From Candidatus Intricatilinea gracilis (GTDB taxonomy: Bacteria > Pseudomonadota > Gammaproteobacteria > Burkholderiales > Burkholderiaceae_C), in the NCBI GenBank assembly GCA_016702605.1, contig JADJDQ010000006.1, forward strand, positions 124,001 to 188,000: a stretch of DNA of 64,000 bases. The letters are read 5' to 3'. Numbering within the stretch: position 1 is the first letter of the stretch; every line of letters starts with the position of its first letter. Shown here piece by piece: positions 15,539-24,850 of this stretch. Position numbers and translations under genes: made by a program. Under the pieces are notes generated by a model. The model did not search any database and was not told the DNA's origin. It saw nothing but the letters and a program-made list of their open reading frames with translations.

Positions 15539-17092
15539 CTACGGCAGATCGGGTCGCCACGTCGGTGCTCTGGCCATGTCCTTGCCGGCCGCAGGCTCGC
15601 CGCCTGACCTCACCTGGGCAGGTTGCTGGTCCGGGGCTGTGGCCGATAAGTCCACTGAACAACTCAGCCACACGCCGGTGATGGCCCAGAACGCCAGTGC
15701 CAGATGTACGGCAATCAAGGCAGGTGCACCCAGGTGGGCCAGGCTCCATCCGAGTGCCAGCATCAGGACCGGTGCAGCAGTGAGTTGTGCAAGTGTGCTG
15801 AACCAGCGCCGCCGAGTGGCTTGGCCCGGGTGCACCGAACGCCCCGTTCGAGCGCGCCGCGAGGCCAGTGTTGCCGGCTTGCTCGCAACGCGCGCCTCAC
15901 CCGTCACTGCGCCCGCCATTTCCACGCCAATTGTCGCGGGTGATCGATCGACCAGCAGCATCGGCCCGGCCCAGGCCAGGCTCCAGGCGCAGCCGTGACA
16001 AAGCGACAAGGCCAGCAGACCAATGCCGGGGGGCAGCAAGGCCCAGCACAACACACCCGCGCCCAGGCAGGCCGCAACCACACGCGCCAGCCCACGATGT
16101 GCAGCCGCACCACCAGGCCGAGGCACCAAAGTGGCCGGCCACCAGCTGTCGAGAATTCGCCGGGCTGCCCGGGGTGTGCCGGTCCCCCGCGGGCGGTGGG
16201 TTGGCTGCAAGCCGGCGCTGATGGCGCTCAGCAGCAAGGCCGGCACCAACATGCTCGCCAGGTGCAGGCTCGACAAGGCCGGGCCGTCCGCCGTGCCGCC
16301 GCACCAAGGTGCCATGGCGGGCAGGGCAGCCATCATCGGCAGCATCAGCAGACCGGCCGATCGCAGCGGCCAGCTTGCGCCCAGTGGCTGCTTGCCGGGA
16401 GACCCGGTCGCCTGTGGCCTGCCGACTCGCCCTTGGGTGTCCGAGATGTTGCCCGCCAACGGCAACGAGCAATCGAACAAGCCGGCGCGACATGCGCCTG
16501 CACGGGCCATGTCCCGAGGCACCAGCACGCCCAGCACCAGGCTGGCCGCCAGCAGCAATGCTGCGGTGGCGACGCCCGGGTTCGCCAGGCCACCGGGCAA
16601 GAGCCAGGTCGCCGCAAGCGCCGACTCGCTGACATCATGGGCGGCCAGCGCCAGCATTGCACCCAGGCAGGCCGGCAAGACCGGCGTCGACAAGGTCGGC
16701 AGGCTCGGCGTGCCAGCGTGCCGCAGGCCACGCACGGTGTGTGAGGCCAGCACCAGCAGGGCGGCCCAGGCCGGCGCCAGGATCAGCAGCGCCCCCGTCT
16801 CGCCTTGACCCGCCCGCACCACCAGCGCCGCAGCAGCCAGGCCCAGCAGCGGCAGACCGGCTCTCAGCAGCGTGGTTGTCGGCGGCCTGAAGCGGGCCAG
16901 TTGCAGTCCTGCCGCGATGGCCAGCAACCACAGGGCAAGCGGCAACAGTCCGCCCGCCCAATGCGGCAGACGGCGCACGCCGGCCTCACCCAGGCTCAGC
17001 CAGGCCGCCAGCAAACAGGCCCAGGCGCAGACCCTGGCGACGCCTAGCTGCCTGGTGGTCCGCCGCCGCGATTCGGCCGCTGCGTGTGTCAT
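15539..17092 (-). CDS. Multi-pass membrane protein of unknown function, distal cox-locus gene
   Basis: 517 residues from the ATG at 17092, two bases after the mocA-like stop, implying translational coupling. I do not recognise the family. Roughly 12 hydrophobic segments are visible (for example the stretches around LLPLALWLLAIAAGLQLA, AGLPLLGLAAAALVV, GVATAALLLAASLVLGVLV and GIGLLALSLCHG), separated by Ala/Gly/Arg-rich loops. A segment near residue 200 (AAHDVSESALAATWLLPGG) stands out as polar within a hydrophobic context. Position at the end of a CO dehydrogenase locus suggests a link to CODH maturation, membrane docking or electron transfer; the Oligotropha cox cluster also encodes membrane proteins. 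No function can be assigned. The last ~30 residues are polar. Confidence 0.7.
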   Translation of the reverse strand: MTHAAAESRRRTTRQLGVARVCAWACLLAAWLSLGEAGVRRLPHWAGGLLPLALWLLAIAAGLQLARFRPPTTTLLRAGLPLLGLAAAALVVRAGQGETGALLILAPAWAALLVLASHTVRGLRHAGTPSLPTLSTPVLPACLGAMLALAAHDVSESALAATWLLPGGLANPGVATAALLLAASLVLGVLVPRDMARAGACRAGLFDCSLPLAGNISDTQGRVGRPQATGSPGKQPLGASWPLRSAGLLMLPMMAALPAMAPWCGGTADGPALSSLHLASMLVPALLLSAISAGLQPTHRPRGTGTPRAARRILDSWWPATLVPRPGGAAAHRGLARVVAACLGAGVLCWALLPPGIGLLALSLCHGCAWSLAWAGPMLLVDRSPATIGVEMAGAVTGEARVASKPATLASRRARTGRSVHPGQATRRRWFSTLAQLTAAPVLMLALGWSLAHLGAPALIAVHLALAFWAITGVWLSCSVDLSATAPDQQPAQVRSGGEPAAGKDMARAPTWRPDLP

Positions 17093-17094
17093 GG

Positions 17095-17805
17095 TCAGGG
17101 CCGGGCCAGCATGTCCACAGCGTCGACCGGCAAGCGCAGCGAGGCAGGCCAGGACAGGCGGTGGCCGGTGCCGGCCTCGAAACGGGCAATGTCGTCGAGT
17201 GTGTCGATGGCGACCCGGTAACGTTTGTTGGACGTGGCGAATGCACTCAGCAGGTCGGCATGGTCGGCGCACCACTGCCGGCAATCGATATCGGCAGCGC
17301 CGGCCAGCATCTGCTCGCGCAGCTCGGACGAGAAGATCAGCGGATTGCCCGCCACACCGTCGACCTGTGGCACCACCATGTGGCTGCCCTCTGGGCGTTT
17401 CTTGTAGGCGCCGATCAGCTGGGTGAGGTCCTGCGCATTGACCATGGGCTGGTTGGCCGGGCTCAGCAGCACGGCGTCGAGCTTGCCGGCCAGCGCAGCC
17501 AGGCCCACACGCATGGAGGCTGCCTTGTCGCCATGCGCAGGTGGACCTTGCACCACGGTGATCGGAAAGTCCTGCAGCGCCGGCTCGATCTGTTTTGCGT
17601 GATGTCCCTGCACGACCACCACCACCTCGTCGACACCGGCGCCAGACAGGGCGATCAGCAGCCGCCGTATGAGTGCCACACCGCCCAGTTCGAGCAGGCA
17701 GGTGGGCCGCTCGCCGGGTTGGTCCCCAGTGCCCGAGGCCAGCACCACCGCGCCCACCACGAGTCGGCTGTACAGGCCGCCGCCGCCCTTGAGGATGCAG
17801 CCCAT
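17095..17805 (-). CDS. MobA/MocA-like nucleotidyltransferase (molybdopterin cytidylyltransferase candidate)
   Basis: 236 residues of the NTP-transferase fold: N-terminal VVGAVVLASGTGDQ loop, then DEVVVVVQGHHA, LLSPANQPMVN, and GVAGNPLIFS, in the order seen in MobA/MocA proteins. CO dehydrogenases need molybdopterin cytosine dinucleotide, made by MocA-type enzymes, so the location fits. The signature loop is atypical: where MobA/MocA have a lysine in G-x-P-K, this has GERPTCLLELGG, with threonine. Activity may therefore be altered or the enzyme may act as a partner. The ATG at 17805 begins one base after the xdhC stop. Preceding residues include a GGGG run, so a slightly later GTG start is possible. 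Confidence 0.75.
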   Translation of the reverse strand: MGCILKGGGGLYSRLVVGAVVLASGTGDQPGERPTCLLELGGVALIRRLLIALSGAGVDEVVVVVQGHHAKQIEPALQDFPITVVQGPPAHGDKAASMRVGLAALAGKLDAVLLSPANQPMVNAQDLTQLIGAYKKRPEGSHMVVPQVDGVAGNPLIFSSELREQMLAGAADIDCRQWCADHADLLSAFATSNKRYRVAIDTLDDIARFEAGTGHRLSWPASLRLPVDAVDMLARP

Positions 17806-17806
17806 G

Positions 17807-18880
17807 TCAGCTAGCGCAGCAGGACTTGGGAGTGGCTGCGAAGGCCAGCGCCAGTGCGGCACGCGCTGCCTCGGCCTCGTCTGCAGTGACCGACAGTGTT
17901 GCAAGCATCGGGGTGTCCGATGTGGCCGGCGCGTTGTCGGTGCAGCAACTCTGGGCAGCGACGGCCAGGTGCGGATCCACGGCCGCGGCACTTGCACCGC
18001 CACAACAACTCGCAGGGCCCAAGGCTGCCGGCGAGGACTCTGTTGCCATTTGCGCGGGTGTTGCCCTGGGGGTGGCGGCAGTCGCCGTCACCCCTCGCCG
18101 ATGCGCCACCACGGCAGCCAGCACCGACAGGGCAATCTCCTGCGGTGTGGTGGCGGGCATCGGGTAGCCGGCGGGGGCGACGATGGCGGCGGCGGCGTCT
18201 GGGTCGGCACCTGCTGCGATCAGCGATGCACGCAGCACCTCGGCCTTGCGCTTGCTCGCTACCAACGACACCTGGCATGCCTGCAGGGCCAGCGCCAGGC
18301 GCAGGCCCTGCACGTCGCGCCGGCCTTGGGTCGCAACCACCACCCAGGCGCCGGGCGCGAGCCGTGGCACGACGGCGACTGCATCGTCGTCGGCCAGCAC
18401 CTGATCGGCGTCGGGCCAGTCGGCGGCGAGGGCGCCGTGTGCCACCACGGTGACGGCAAAACCCACCCGAGGCGCCAGCTGTGCCAGTGTGACGGCGACA
18501 GCAGAGGCACCAATGATGACCAGGCGTGCCGGTGGCACGATGGGGTCGACGAACAGTTCGACCGTGCCGCCCGAGTGGCAGCTCATGCCGAATTCGAGCA
18601 CCTCGTCGAGCTCGCGGGGTTCGCTGCCTTCTGCTGAAGGCGCAATACGCACCAGTCGTGCTCGGCCGTCGGCCAAAGCCAGGCGCACGGCCTTTTGCAC
18701 CGCCGGCTGGGTGCAGCCGCCGCCGATCCAGCCCTGGATCAGGCCGTCGCCATCGACGATGGCCTTGTCGCCCGGGCGGGCCGACGCCGGCAGCTGCACA
18801 CGCAGCACACTCACCAGCGCAAAGGGCTCACCTTGCTGCTGCAGACGCTGCGCGGTGGCAAGCAGATCGAGGCTGTTCAT
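17807..18880 (-). CDS. XdhC/CoxI-family molybdenum cofactor insertion protein (CoxF/CoxI type)
   Basis: 357 residues. The N-terminal XdhC/CoxI domain (about 1-100) has FALVSVLR, GWIGGGCTQPAV with its conserved cysteine, and ELDEVLEFGMSCHSGGTVELFVDP. The C-terminal Rossmann domain (about 115-265) begins RLVIIGASAVAVTLAQLA and ends APAGYPMPATTPQEIALSVLAAVVAHRRG. Proteins of this family bind Mo cofactor and deliver the sulfurated form to hydroxylases of the xanthine dehydrogenase family. An unusual C-terminal tail of about 90 residues carries three separate Cys-Cys pairs (SCCGG, SCCTD and terminal SCCAS), not part of the family core. The gene sits in the cox operon after coxE, where Oligotropha has coxF. 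Confidence 0.85.
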   Translation of the reverse strand: MNSLDLLATAQRLQQQGEPFALVSVLRVQLPASARPGDKAIVDGDGLIQGWIGGGCTQPAVQKAVRLALADGRARLVRIAPSAEGSEPRELDEVLEFGMSCHSGGTVELFVDPIVPPARLVIIGASAVAVTLAQLAPRVGFAVTVVAHGALAADWPDADQVLADDDAVAVVPRLAPGAWVVVATQGRRDVQGLRLALALQACQVSLVASKRKAEVLRASLIAAGADPDAAAAIVAPAGYPMPATTPQEIALSVLAAVVAHRRGVTATAATPRATPAQMATESSPAALGPASCCGGASAAAVDPHLAVAAQSCCTDNAPATSDTPMLATLSVTADEAEAARAALALAFAATPKSCCAS

Positions 18881-18901
18881 GAATAGTCCTTGCGTGAGGG
18901 G

Positions 18902-20083
18902 TCACGAAATCTGCGGCACGGCGGCCGCCAGATCCTTCAGGCTGGCCAGGCGAAGGTAACGCTCGACCAGGCCCGGGCCAGGATGAGTCTGCACTGCCCG
19001 CATGGCCCGTGAGGCCGCAGGGGCGATGGTGGGGTGGAACCAGCTGATGCGTGCACCTCGGCCGGTCACGCGCGCCAGGGCGTCGGCCAACTGCGGCGGC
19101 TCGTCGGCGTCGAAGCCGTCCGACAGGATCCACACGCGCGAGCCGCGCTGCAGCTGGGCGCGCGCATGCACGTTCACGAAATCGAGCACGCTGGTGGCGA
19201 TGCGGGTGCCGCCGCCAAAGCCGGCCGTCACGGCGTTGACCTTTTCCTGCACGTTCGCCGAATCACGCTGCAGCAGCGGCGTGATCTCGGCCAGGCGGGT
19301 GTGGAAGACGAAGACGCGTGCACCCGCCGGCCCGACCAGGGCGCGGGCGATGCGCAGGAAGAGCTGGGCATGGGTCTGCATCGAGCGGCTCACGTCCACC
19401 AGGATGAAGAGCTTGGGGCGCTCGCGCCGCGGCTGGCGCCAGGCCGGCGCCATCGGCAGGCCTCCGGTGCGCAGGCTGGCGCGCAGGGTGCGGCGCAAGT
19501 CCAGGCGTTTGCCATGCGGATGGTGCTGCCAGCGCCGCGTCAGGCGGCGGCGCAGGCGCACGGCGATGCGTTCGGCCAGTTGCTGCAGCTGGGCCAGATC
19601 CTGCGGCAGCCACATGGCCAGGTCGCGGTCGTGCAGGGCCTCGGTGCGGCTGGCGCCGCCCTGGGCGAGTTGCCGGCCGAGGTCATCGTCCGGCACGGTG
19701 GCACCGGCGCCCAGGGCAGCATCGGGCATGCCCTGATTCGGGCGCGGCTGGGCGGCGGCGTCGCCCATCTGCTGCTGCATGGCCTGCACAAGCTGGCGCA
19801 TGTCGCGTCTGGGGCGGGTCTGGCCGCTCACCTTCACGCCGCCCTTCAATCGCTCGGGGAACCAGTAACGGTCGAACAGCTCGGGCCAGCGTTGCCAGTC
19901 GCGCCGGCCGTGGCAGGTGATGGCACGCCAGGCGGCTTCGAGCTGTCGCGCGCGGTCGACCGGCAGGGCCAGCGCGGCGCGCAGCATGGCCTGCTGCTCC
20001 ATCACGCCCACGCCCAGGCCGTGTTCGCGCAGCAGCGTGGCGAAGCCGGCGATGGCCTGCACCGGGCCGGCAGGGTCAAGCAC
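18902..20083 (-). CDS. coxE: CoxE-like VWA-domain protein, CO dehydrogenase maturation
   Basis: 393 residues from a GTG at 20083 that overlaps the coxD stop by 8 bp and has GGAG six bases upstream. The C-terminal half is a von Willebrand A domain with an intact MIDAS motif DVSRS (Asp about 230) and later GGGTRI and ILSDGFDADE. The N-terminal part is basic and helical, as in CoxE. In the Oligotropha system, CoxD (AAA+ ATPase) and CoxE work together in building the [CuSMoO2] active site. Operon position directly after coxD agrees. Confidence 0.92.
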   Translation of the reverse strand: MLDPAGPVQAIAGFATLLREHGLGVGVMEQQAMLRAALALPVDRARQLEAAWRAITCHGRRDWQRWPELFDRYWFPERLKGGVKVSGQTRPRRDMRQLVQAMQQQMGDAAAQPRPNQGMPDAALGAGATVPDDDLGRQLAQGGASRTEALHDRDLAMWLPQDLAQLQQLAERIAVRLRRRLTRRWQHHPHGKRLDLRRTLRASLRTGGLPMAPAWRQPRRERPKLFILVDVSRSMQTHAQLFLRIARALVGPAGARVFVFHTRLAEITPLLQRDSANVQEKVNAVTAGFGGGTRIATSVLDFVNVHARAQLQRGSRVWILSDGFDADEPPQLADALARVTGRGARISWFHPTIAPAASRAMRAVQTHPGPGLVERYLRLASLKDLAAAVPQIS

Positions 20084-21071
20084 TACTCTTCTCCGCGACA
20101 CCCACCACACGCCGACCTTCGATGAGCTGGCGCACGCGCACCGCGTCGAGCTGGAAGCGGTCGTCGCGTGTCTTGAGCAGGCAACCCAGCGAGACCAGCA
20201 GCGTGGGCGGATCGTCCGGCAGCGCGGCCATGCCCAGGCGGTGCAGGGCGCGGATCCAGTCCAGCGTCTCGGCGATGCCGGGGATCTTGCTCAGGTCCTC
20301 CTTGCGCAGCTTCTGGACGAAGGCGACCGCCTGTTGCACCAGCAAATCCTCCACCTCGGGCAGGGTGGCGCGCACGATGGCCATCTCGCGGGCCGGCGTG
20401 GGGTAGTCCAGCCAGTGGTAAAGGCAGCGGCGGCGCAGCGCATCGCTCAGCTCGCGCGTGCCGTTGCTGGTGAGGATGACCTGGGGCACGTGGCGCGCCT
20501 TCAGGGTGCCGAGCTCGGGCACGGTGATCTGGTAGTCGGCCAGCACTTCGAGCAGGAAGGCCTCGAAGGCCTCGTCGGCACGGTCGATCTCGTCGATCAG
20601 CAGCACGCAGGGCGCGGGGCTGGTGATGGCCTGCAGCAGCGGGCGTTCCAGCAGGTAGTCGCGCGAGAACAGGTCGGCTTCGGCCACCCGCTGGGCCTGG
20701 ATCTCGTGCTGACTTTCACCCAGCCGGATGGCGAGCAGCTGGCGGCCGTAGTTCCACTCGTAGGCGGCCTGCGACAGGTCCAGCCCCTCGTGACACTGCA
20801 GACGCACGAGCTGGCGGCCATCGGCGCGCGCCAGCGCCGTGGCCAGGGCCGTCTTGCCCACGCCCGCGTCGCCCTCGATCAGCAGCGGGCGCTGCAGCTC
20901 GCCGGCCAGCCACAGCGTGGTGGCGATGGCCTCGTCGGCCAGGTAGCCGGCGAGGTAGAGCCGCTCGGCCAGCGGCTGTTGGGGGGAGGTTGTCGCGATC
21001 GTGCCGGCGGATCCACCAGCGCCTGACGTCGACGACGACGAGGACGTGTCCGGCACAGCGTCGCCCCGCAT
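20076..21071 (-). CDS. coxD: CoxD-like MoxR-family AAA+ ATPase
   Basis: 331 residues from the ATG at 21071, which overlaps the coxG stop as ATGA. After a Ser-rich leader, the AAA+ core has Walker A GDAGVGKT, Walker B VLLIDEIDRAD, sensor 1 VILTSNGTREL, and the arginine-rich DALRRRCLYHWLDYP typical of MoxR ATPases. CoxD is required for insertion of sulfur and copper at the CO dehydrogenase Mo centre in Oligotropha. The VWA partner coxE follows with an 8-bp overlap, the usual MoxR/VWA pairing. Confidence 0.93.
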   Translation of the reverse strand: MRGDAVPDTSSSSSTSGAGGSAGTIATTSPQQPLAERLYLAGYLADEAIATTLWLAGELQRPLLIEGDAGVGKTALATALARADGRQLVRLQCHEGLDLSQAAYEWNYGRQLLAIRLGESQHEIQAQRVAEADLFSRDYLLERPLLQAITSPAPCVLLIDEIDRADEAFEAFLLEVLADYQITVPELGTLKARHVPQVILTSNGTRELSDALRRRCLYHWLDYPTPAREMAIVRATLPEVEDLLVQQAVAFVQKLRKEDLSKIPGIAETLDWIRALHRLGMAALPDDPPTLLVSLGCLLKTRDDRFQLDAVRVRQLIEGRRVVGVAEKSSA

Positions 21072-21847
21072 CAGCTGCGCTTGCCGAACAGGCCGCCGAA
21101 CCAGCTCTTGATCAGCATCCACGCGATAGCCAGGCCGTTGAGTTCGGTCTGCGGCTGGGCTTGCGGCGCTGCGGCGCGCGGGGCTGGCGCGGGTGCAGCC
21201 GCCGGCGGCGCGGGCACGTCGGCGGGTGCACCCGCCGCGAAGACCGCAGCAGCCGGGTTTGCCGCAGCCCGCTCGGTAACAGGCTCCGGTAGGGCAGCCT
21301 CCGCGGCGGCCGGCGCAGGCGCCGGAGCAGCGTCAGGCGCAGCAGCGACAACAGCAGTGGCGGCAGGAGCTTCCGCCTCGGCCACCACCGGCACCGCCGC
21401 AGCCGCCAGGCTGAAGTTGCCGGCGAACTGGGCCAGGATCATGTCCGACACCTGCACCAGCATACGTCCGCCGAACTGGGCGAACTTGCCGTTGACGATG
21501 ACGGCTGCCTCGCCCACCAGCACGGCCTGCTCGGGTGTGTCGCCGGGTTCGACGCGCGCGTTCAGGTTCATCGAGGCGGTCGAGCCGGCCTTGTCCGCGC
21601 CCTTGCCGAGCAGCTGCATGTGGCGCGCGGCCTCGTCCAGCGCCAGCAGCTCGATGTCGCCGGAAAACGCGGCCGTGGCCGGGCCGATCTTGACCTTCAC
21701 CGCGCCCTTGTAGTGCGTGGCGTCGAGCTGTTCGGTGATGGACGCGCCGGGCATGCAGCCCGCCACGGCGTGCACGTCGCGCAGCACGGCCCAGGCCTGG
21801 GCCGGGCTGGCGGCCACGGGGTAACGCTTGTCGAGTTTGACTTCCAT
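21071..21847 (-). CDS. coxG: CoxG, CO dehydrogenase subunit G (SRPBCC) with C-terminal membrane-anchor helix
   Basis: 258 residues. Residues 1 to about 150 form the CoxG/SRPBCC domain, with SPAQAWAVLRDV, CMPGASITEQ, YKGAVKVKIGPATAAFSGDI and GGRMLVQVSDMILAQFAGNF. An Ala/Pro-rich linker of about 80 residues leads to a short hydrophobic/amphipathic end, LNGLAIAWMLIKSWFGGLFG. CoxG proteins attach CO dehydrogenase to the cytoplasmic membrane and help pass electrons to quinone; the tail is the probable membrane contact. It lies between coxL and coxD, earlier than in the Oligotropha order. Confidence 0.92.
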   Translation of the reverse strand: MEVKLDKRYPVAASPAQAWAVLRDVHAVAGCMPGASITEQLDATHYKGAVKVKIGPATAAFSGDIELLALDEAARHMQLLGKGADKAGSTASMNLNARVEPGDTPEQAVLVGEAAVIVNGKFAQFGGRMLVQVSDMILAQFAGNFSLAAAAVPVVAEAEAPAATAVVAAAPDAAPAPAPAAAEAALPEPVTERAAANPAAAVFAAGAPADVPAPPAAAPAPAPRAAAPQAQPQTELNGLAIAWMLIKSWFGGLFGKRS

Positions 21848-21873
21848 GTACTGCTTGCTTCAGTTGTCGTCGC

Positions 21874-24294
21874 TCAGGCGTCCAGCGCCACGCCGCTCTT
21901 CTTGAGCTGCTGCCAGACGCGGAAGGCCGTGTGCGGCATGGTCATGTCGGTCACGCCCAGGTGGGCGAAGGCGTCGACGATGGCCGAGGTGAAGGTCGGG
22001 ATGGAGCCCACGTGCGGCGACTCGGCCACGCCCTTGGCGCCGATGGGGTGGTGCGGGCTGGGCGTGACGGTGAAGTCGGTCTCCCACTTCGGCGTCTCGA
22101 CCGCGGTGGGCAAAAAGTAGTCCATCAGTGTGTTGCCGCTCAGGTTGCCCTGCGCGTCGAAGGGCATCTGCTGGCCCATCGCGACGGCAAAACCTTCGGT
22201 CAGGCCGCCGTGGATCTGGCCCTCGATGATCATGGGGTTGATGCGCGTGCCGCAGTCATCCAGCGCGATGAAGCGGCGGATCTTGGTCTCGCCCGTGCCG
22301 CGGTCGATGTCGACCACACACAGGTAGATGCCGAAGGGGAAGGTGAAGTTGGGCGGGTCGTAGTAGTGCACCGCCTCCAACCCCGGCTCCAGGCCCGGCG
22401 GCGGGCTGTTGTAGGCGGCCCAGGAGATGTCCTTCATGGTCTTGAAGCGGCTGTCGTCGCCTTGCACCTTGAAGCGGTCGATCTCCCAGTCCAGATCACC
22501 TTCGCCCACTTCGAGCAGATGGGCGGCGATCTTGCGCGCCTTGGCGTGGATCTTTCTGGACGCCATGGCGATGGCCGCACCGGCCACCGGCGTGGAACGC
22601 GAGCCATAGGTGCCCAGGCCGTAGGGCGCGGTGCTGGTGTCACCTTCCTCGACCTGGATCACCTCGCTCGGAATACCCAGCTCGGTGGCGATGATCTGCG
22701 CATAGGTGGTCGCATGCGCCTGGCCGGTCGAGATGGTGCCCATGCGCGCGATGGCGCTGCCGGTCGGGTGGATGCGGATCTCGCACGAGTCGAACATGCC
22801 CACACCCAGGATGTCGCACATCTTGCTGGGGCCGGCGCCCACCACCTCGGTGAAGGCGACCAGGCCAATGCCCATCAGCGTGGGGCTGTCGGGGTTGGCA
22901 CGGGTGGCGGCCTGTTCGGCGCGCAGGCCGGTGTAGTCCACCTTGGCCAACACCTGGTCGAGCGCAGTCTGGTAGTCGCCCGAGTCGTACTCGAAGCCGA
23001 AGGCGCTCTTGTAGGGGAACTGTTCCTTCCTGATGAAGTTCTTCGCGCGGATCTCGGCCTTGTCGATGCCGAGTTTTTGCGCCAGCACGTCGACCATGCG
23101 CTCGATCAGGTAGACCGCCTCGGTGACGCGGAAGCTGCAGCGGTAGGCCACGCCGCCCGGCGCCTTGTTGGTGTACACGCCCTTGACGCTGCAGTGCGCC
23201 GCGGCGATGTCATACGAGCCCGAGCAGATGTGGAACATGCCGGCCGGGAACTTGGTGGGGTCGGCGCAGGCGTCGAAGGCGCCGTGGTCGGCGATGACGT
23301 TCACGCGCAGGCCCAGGATCTTGCCGTCCGGCGTGGCGGCGAGTTCGCCGTCCATGTGGTAGTCGCGGGCAAAGGCGGTGGTCGAGATGTTCTCGATGCG
23401 GTCCTCGATCCACTTCACCGGCCGGCCCAGCACGATGCTGGCGACGATGGCGCACACATACCCCGGATACACGCCGACCTTGTTGCCGAAGCCGCCGCCG
23501 ATGTCCGGGCTGACGATGCGCACCTTCGATTCCGGAATGCCCGACAGCAGCGACACCACCGTGCGCACGATGTGCGGCGCCTGCGAGGTCATGTAGGTGA
23601 CCAGTTCGCCGCGGATCGGGTCGAAGCTCGCCACGCAGCCGCAGGTCTCCAGCGGGCAGGGGTGCACGCGCGGGTAGTGCATGTGCTGGCTGACCGTGAC
23701 CGGCGCGCTGGCGAACACCGCATCGGCGGCGGCCTTGTCGCCGGCTTCCCAGGTGAAGATGTGGTTGTGGTGCTCGCGCTTGCCGTGCGCACCTTCGGTC
23801 TTGCCGGCCAGGTCCTCGCGCAGCACGGGCGCGTCGGGCAGCAGGGCGGCATAGGGGTCGATGACGACCGGCAGCTCCTCGTACTCGACCACCACGGCCT
23901 CGACGCCGTCGGCGGCGATGTAGCGGTCCTCGGCAATGACGACGGCCACTTCCTGCATCTGGAAGTGCACCTTGCCGTCGGCCAGCACGGCGGCCACGTC
24001 GCCGGCCAGGGTGGGCATCCAGTGCAGCTTGAGCGGCTTCAGGTCCTCGGCCGTCAGCACCGCGATCACGCCGGGGATGGCCAGCGCGGCGCTCTTGTCG
24101 ATGCTCTTGATGCGCGCATGCGCCAGCGGCGAGCGCACGATGTCCATGACGACCATGCCGGGCAGCTTCATGTCGTCGACATAGTTGCCCTTGCCCTGGA
24201 TGAAGCGGGCGTCCTCCTTGCGCAGCCGGCTGTCGCCCATGCCCTGCAGGGCGGCGGTGCGTTCAAGCAGTTTCGGATCGGTGGGTGCGTTCAT
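21874..24294 (-). CDS. coxL: Aerobic (form I) carbon-monoxide dehydrogenase large subunit
   Basis: 806 residues, against about 809 in Oligotropha. It is the Mo/Cu catalytic subunit, oxidising CO with water to CO2. The decisive loop AYRCSFR is at residues 383-389, with the copper-ligating Cys386; this AYxCSFR motif marks form I, true CO dehydrogenases, as opposed to form II homologues. Other features: DIGGGFGNKVG, GTISTGQAH, YGLGTYGSRSTPVAG and near the C-terminus GAKGVAES containing the active-site glutamate. Start MNAPTDPK at 24294, 22 bp after coxS. The Mo cofactor is molybdopterin cytosine dinucleotide, which agrees with the mocA-like gene downstream. Confidence 0.97.
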   Translation of the reverse strand: MNAPTDPKLLERTAALQGMGDSRLRKEDARFIQGKGNYVDDMKLPGMVVMDIVRSPLAHARIKSIDKSAALAIPGVIAVLTAEDLKPLKLHWMPTLAGDVAAVLADGKVHFQMQEVAVVIAEDRYIAADGVEAVVVEYEELPVVIDPYAALLPDAPVLREDLAGKTEGAHGKREHHNHIFTWEAGDKAAADAVFASAPVTVSQHMHYPRVHPCPLETCGCVASFDPIRGELVTYMTSQAPHIVRTVVSLLSGIPESKVRIVSPDIGGGFGNKVGVYPGYVCAIVASIVLGRPVKWIEDRIENISTTAFARDYHMDGELAATPDGKILGLRVNVIADHGAFDACADPTKFPAGMFHICSGSYDIAAAHCSVKGVYTNKAPGGVAYRCSFRVTEAVYLIERMVDVLAQKLGIDKAEIRAKNFIRKEQFPYKSAFGFEYDSGDYQTALDQVLAKVDYTGLRAEQAATRANPDSPTLMGIGLVAFTEVVGAGPSKMCDILGVGMFDSCEIRIHPTGSAIARMGTISTGQAHATTYAQIIATELGIPSEVIQVEEGDTSTAPYGLGTYGSRSTPVAGAAIAMASRKIHAKARKIAAHLLEVGEGDLDWEIDRFKVQGDDSRFKTMKDISWAAYNSPPPGLEPGLEAVHYYDPPNFTFPFGIYLCVVDIDRGTGETKIRRFIALDDCGTRINPMIIEGQIHGGLTEGFAVAMGQQMPFDAQGNLSGNTLMDYFLPTAVETPKWETDFTVTPSPHHPIGAKGVAESPHVGSIPTFTSAIVDAFAHLGVTDMTMPHTAFRVWQQLKKSGVALDA

Positions 24295-24316
24295 GATGGG
24301 GTGATCCTTGGTCGAC

Positions 24317-24841
<525 letters not shown>

Positions 24842-24850
24842 GTCTCCGGT

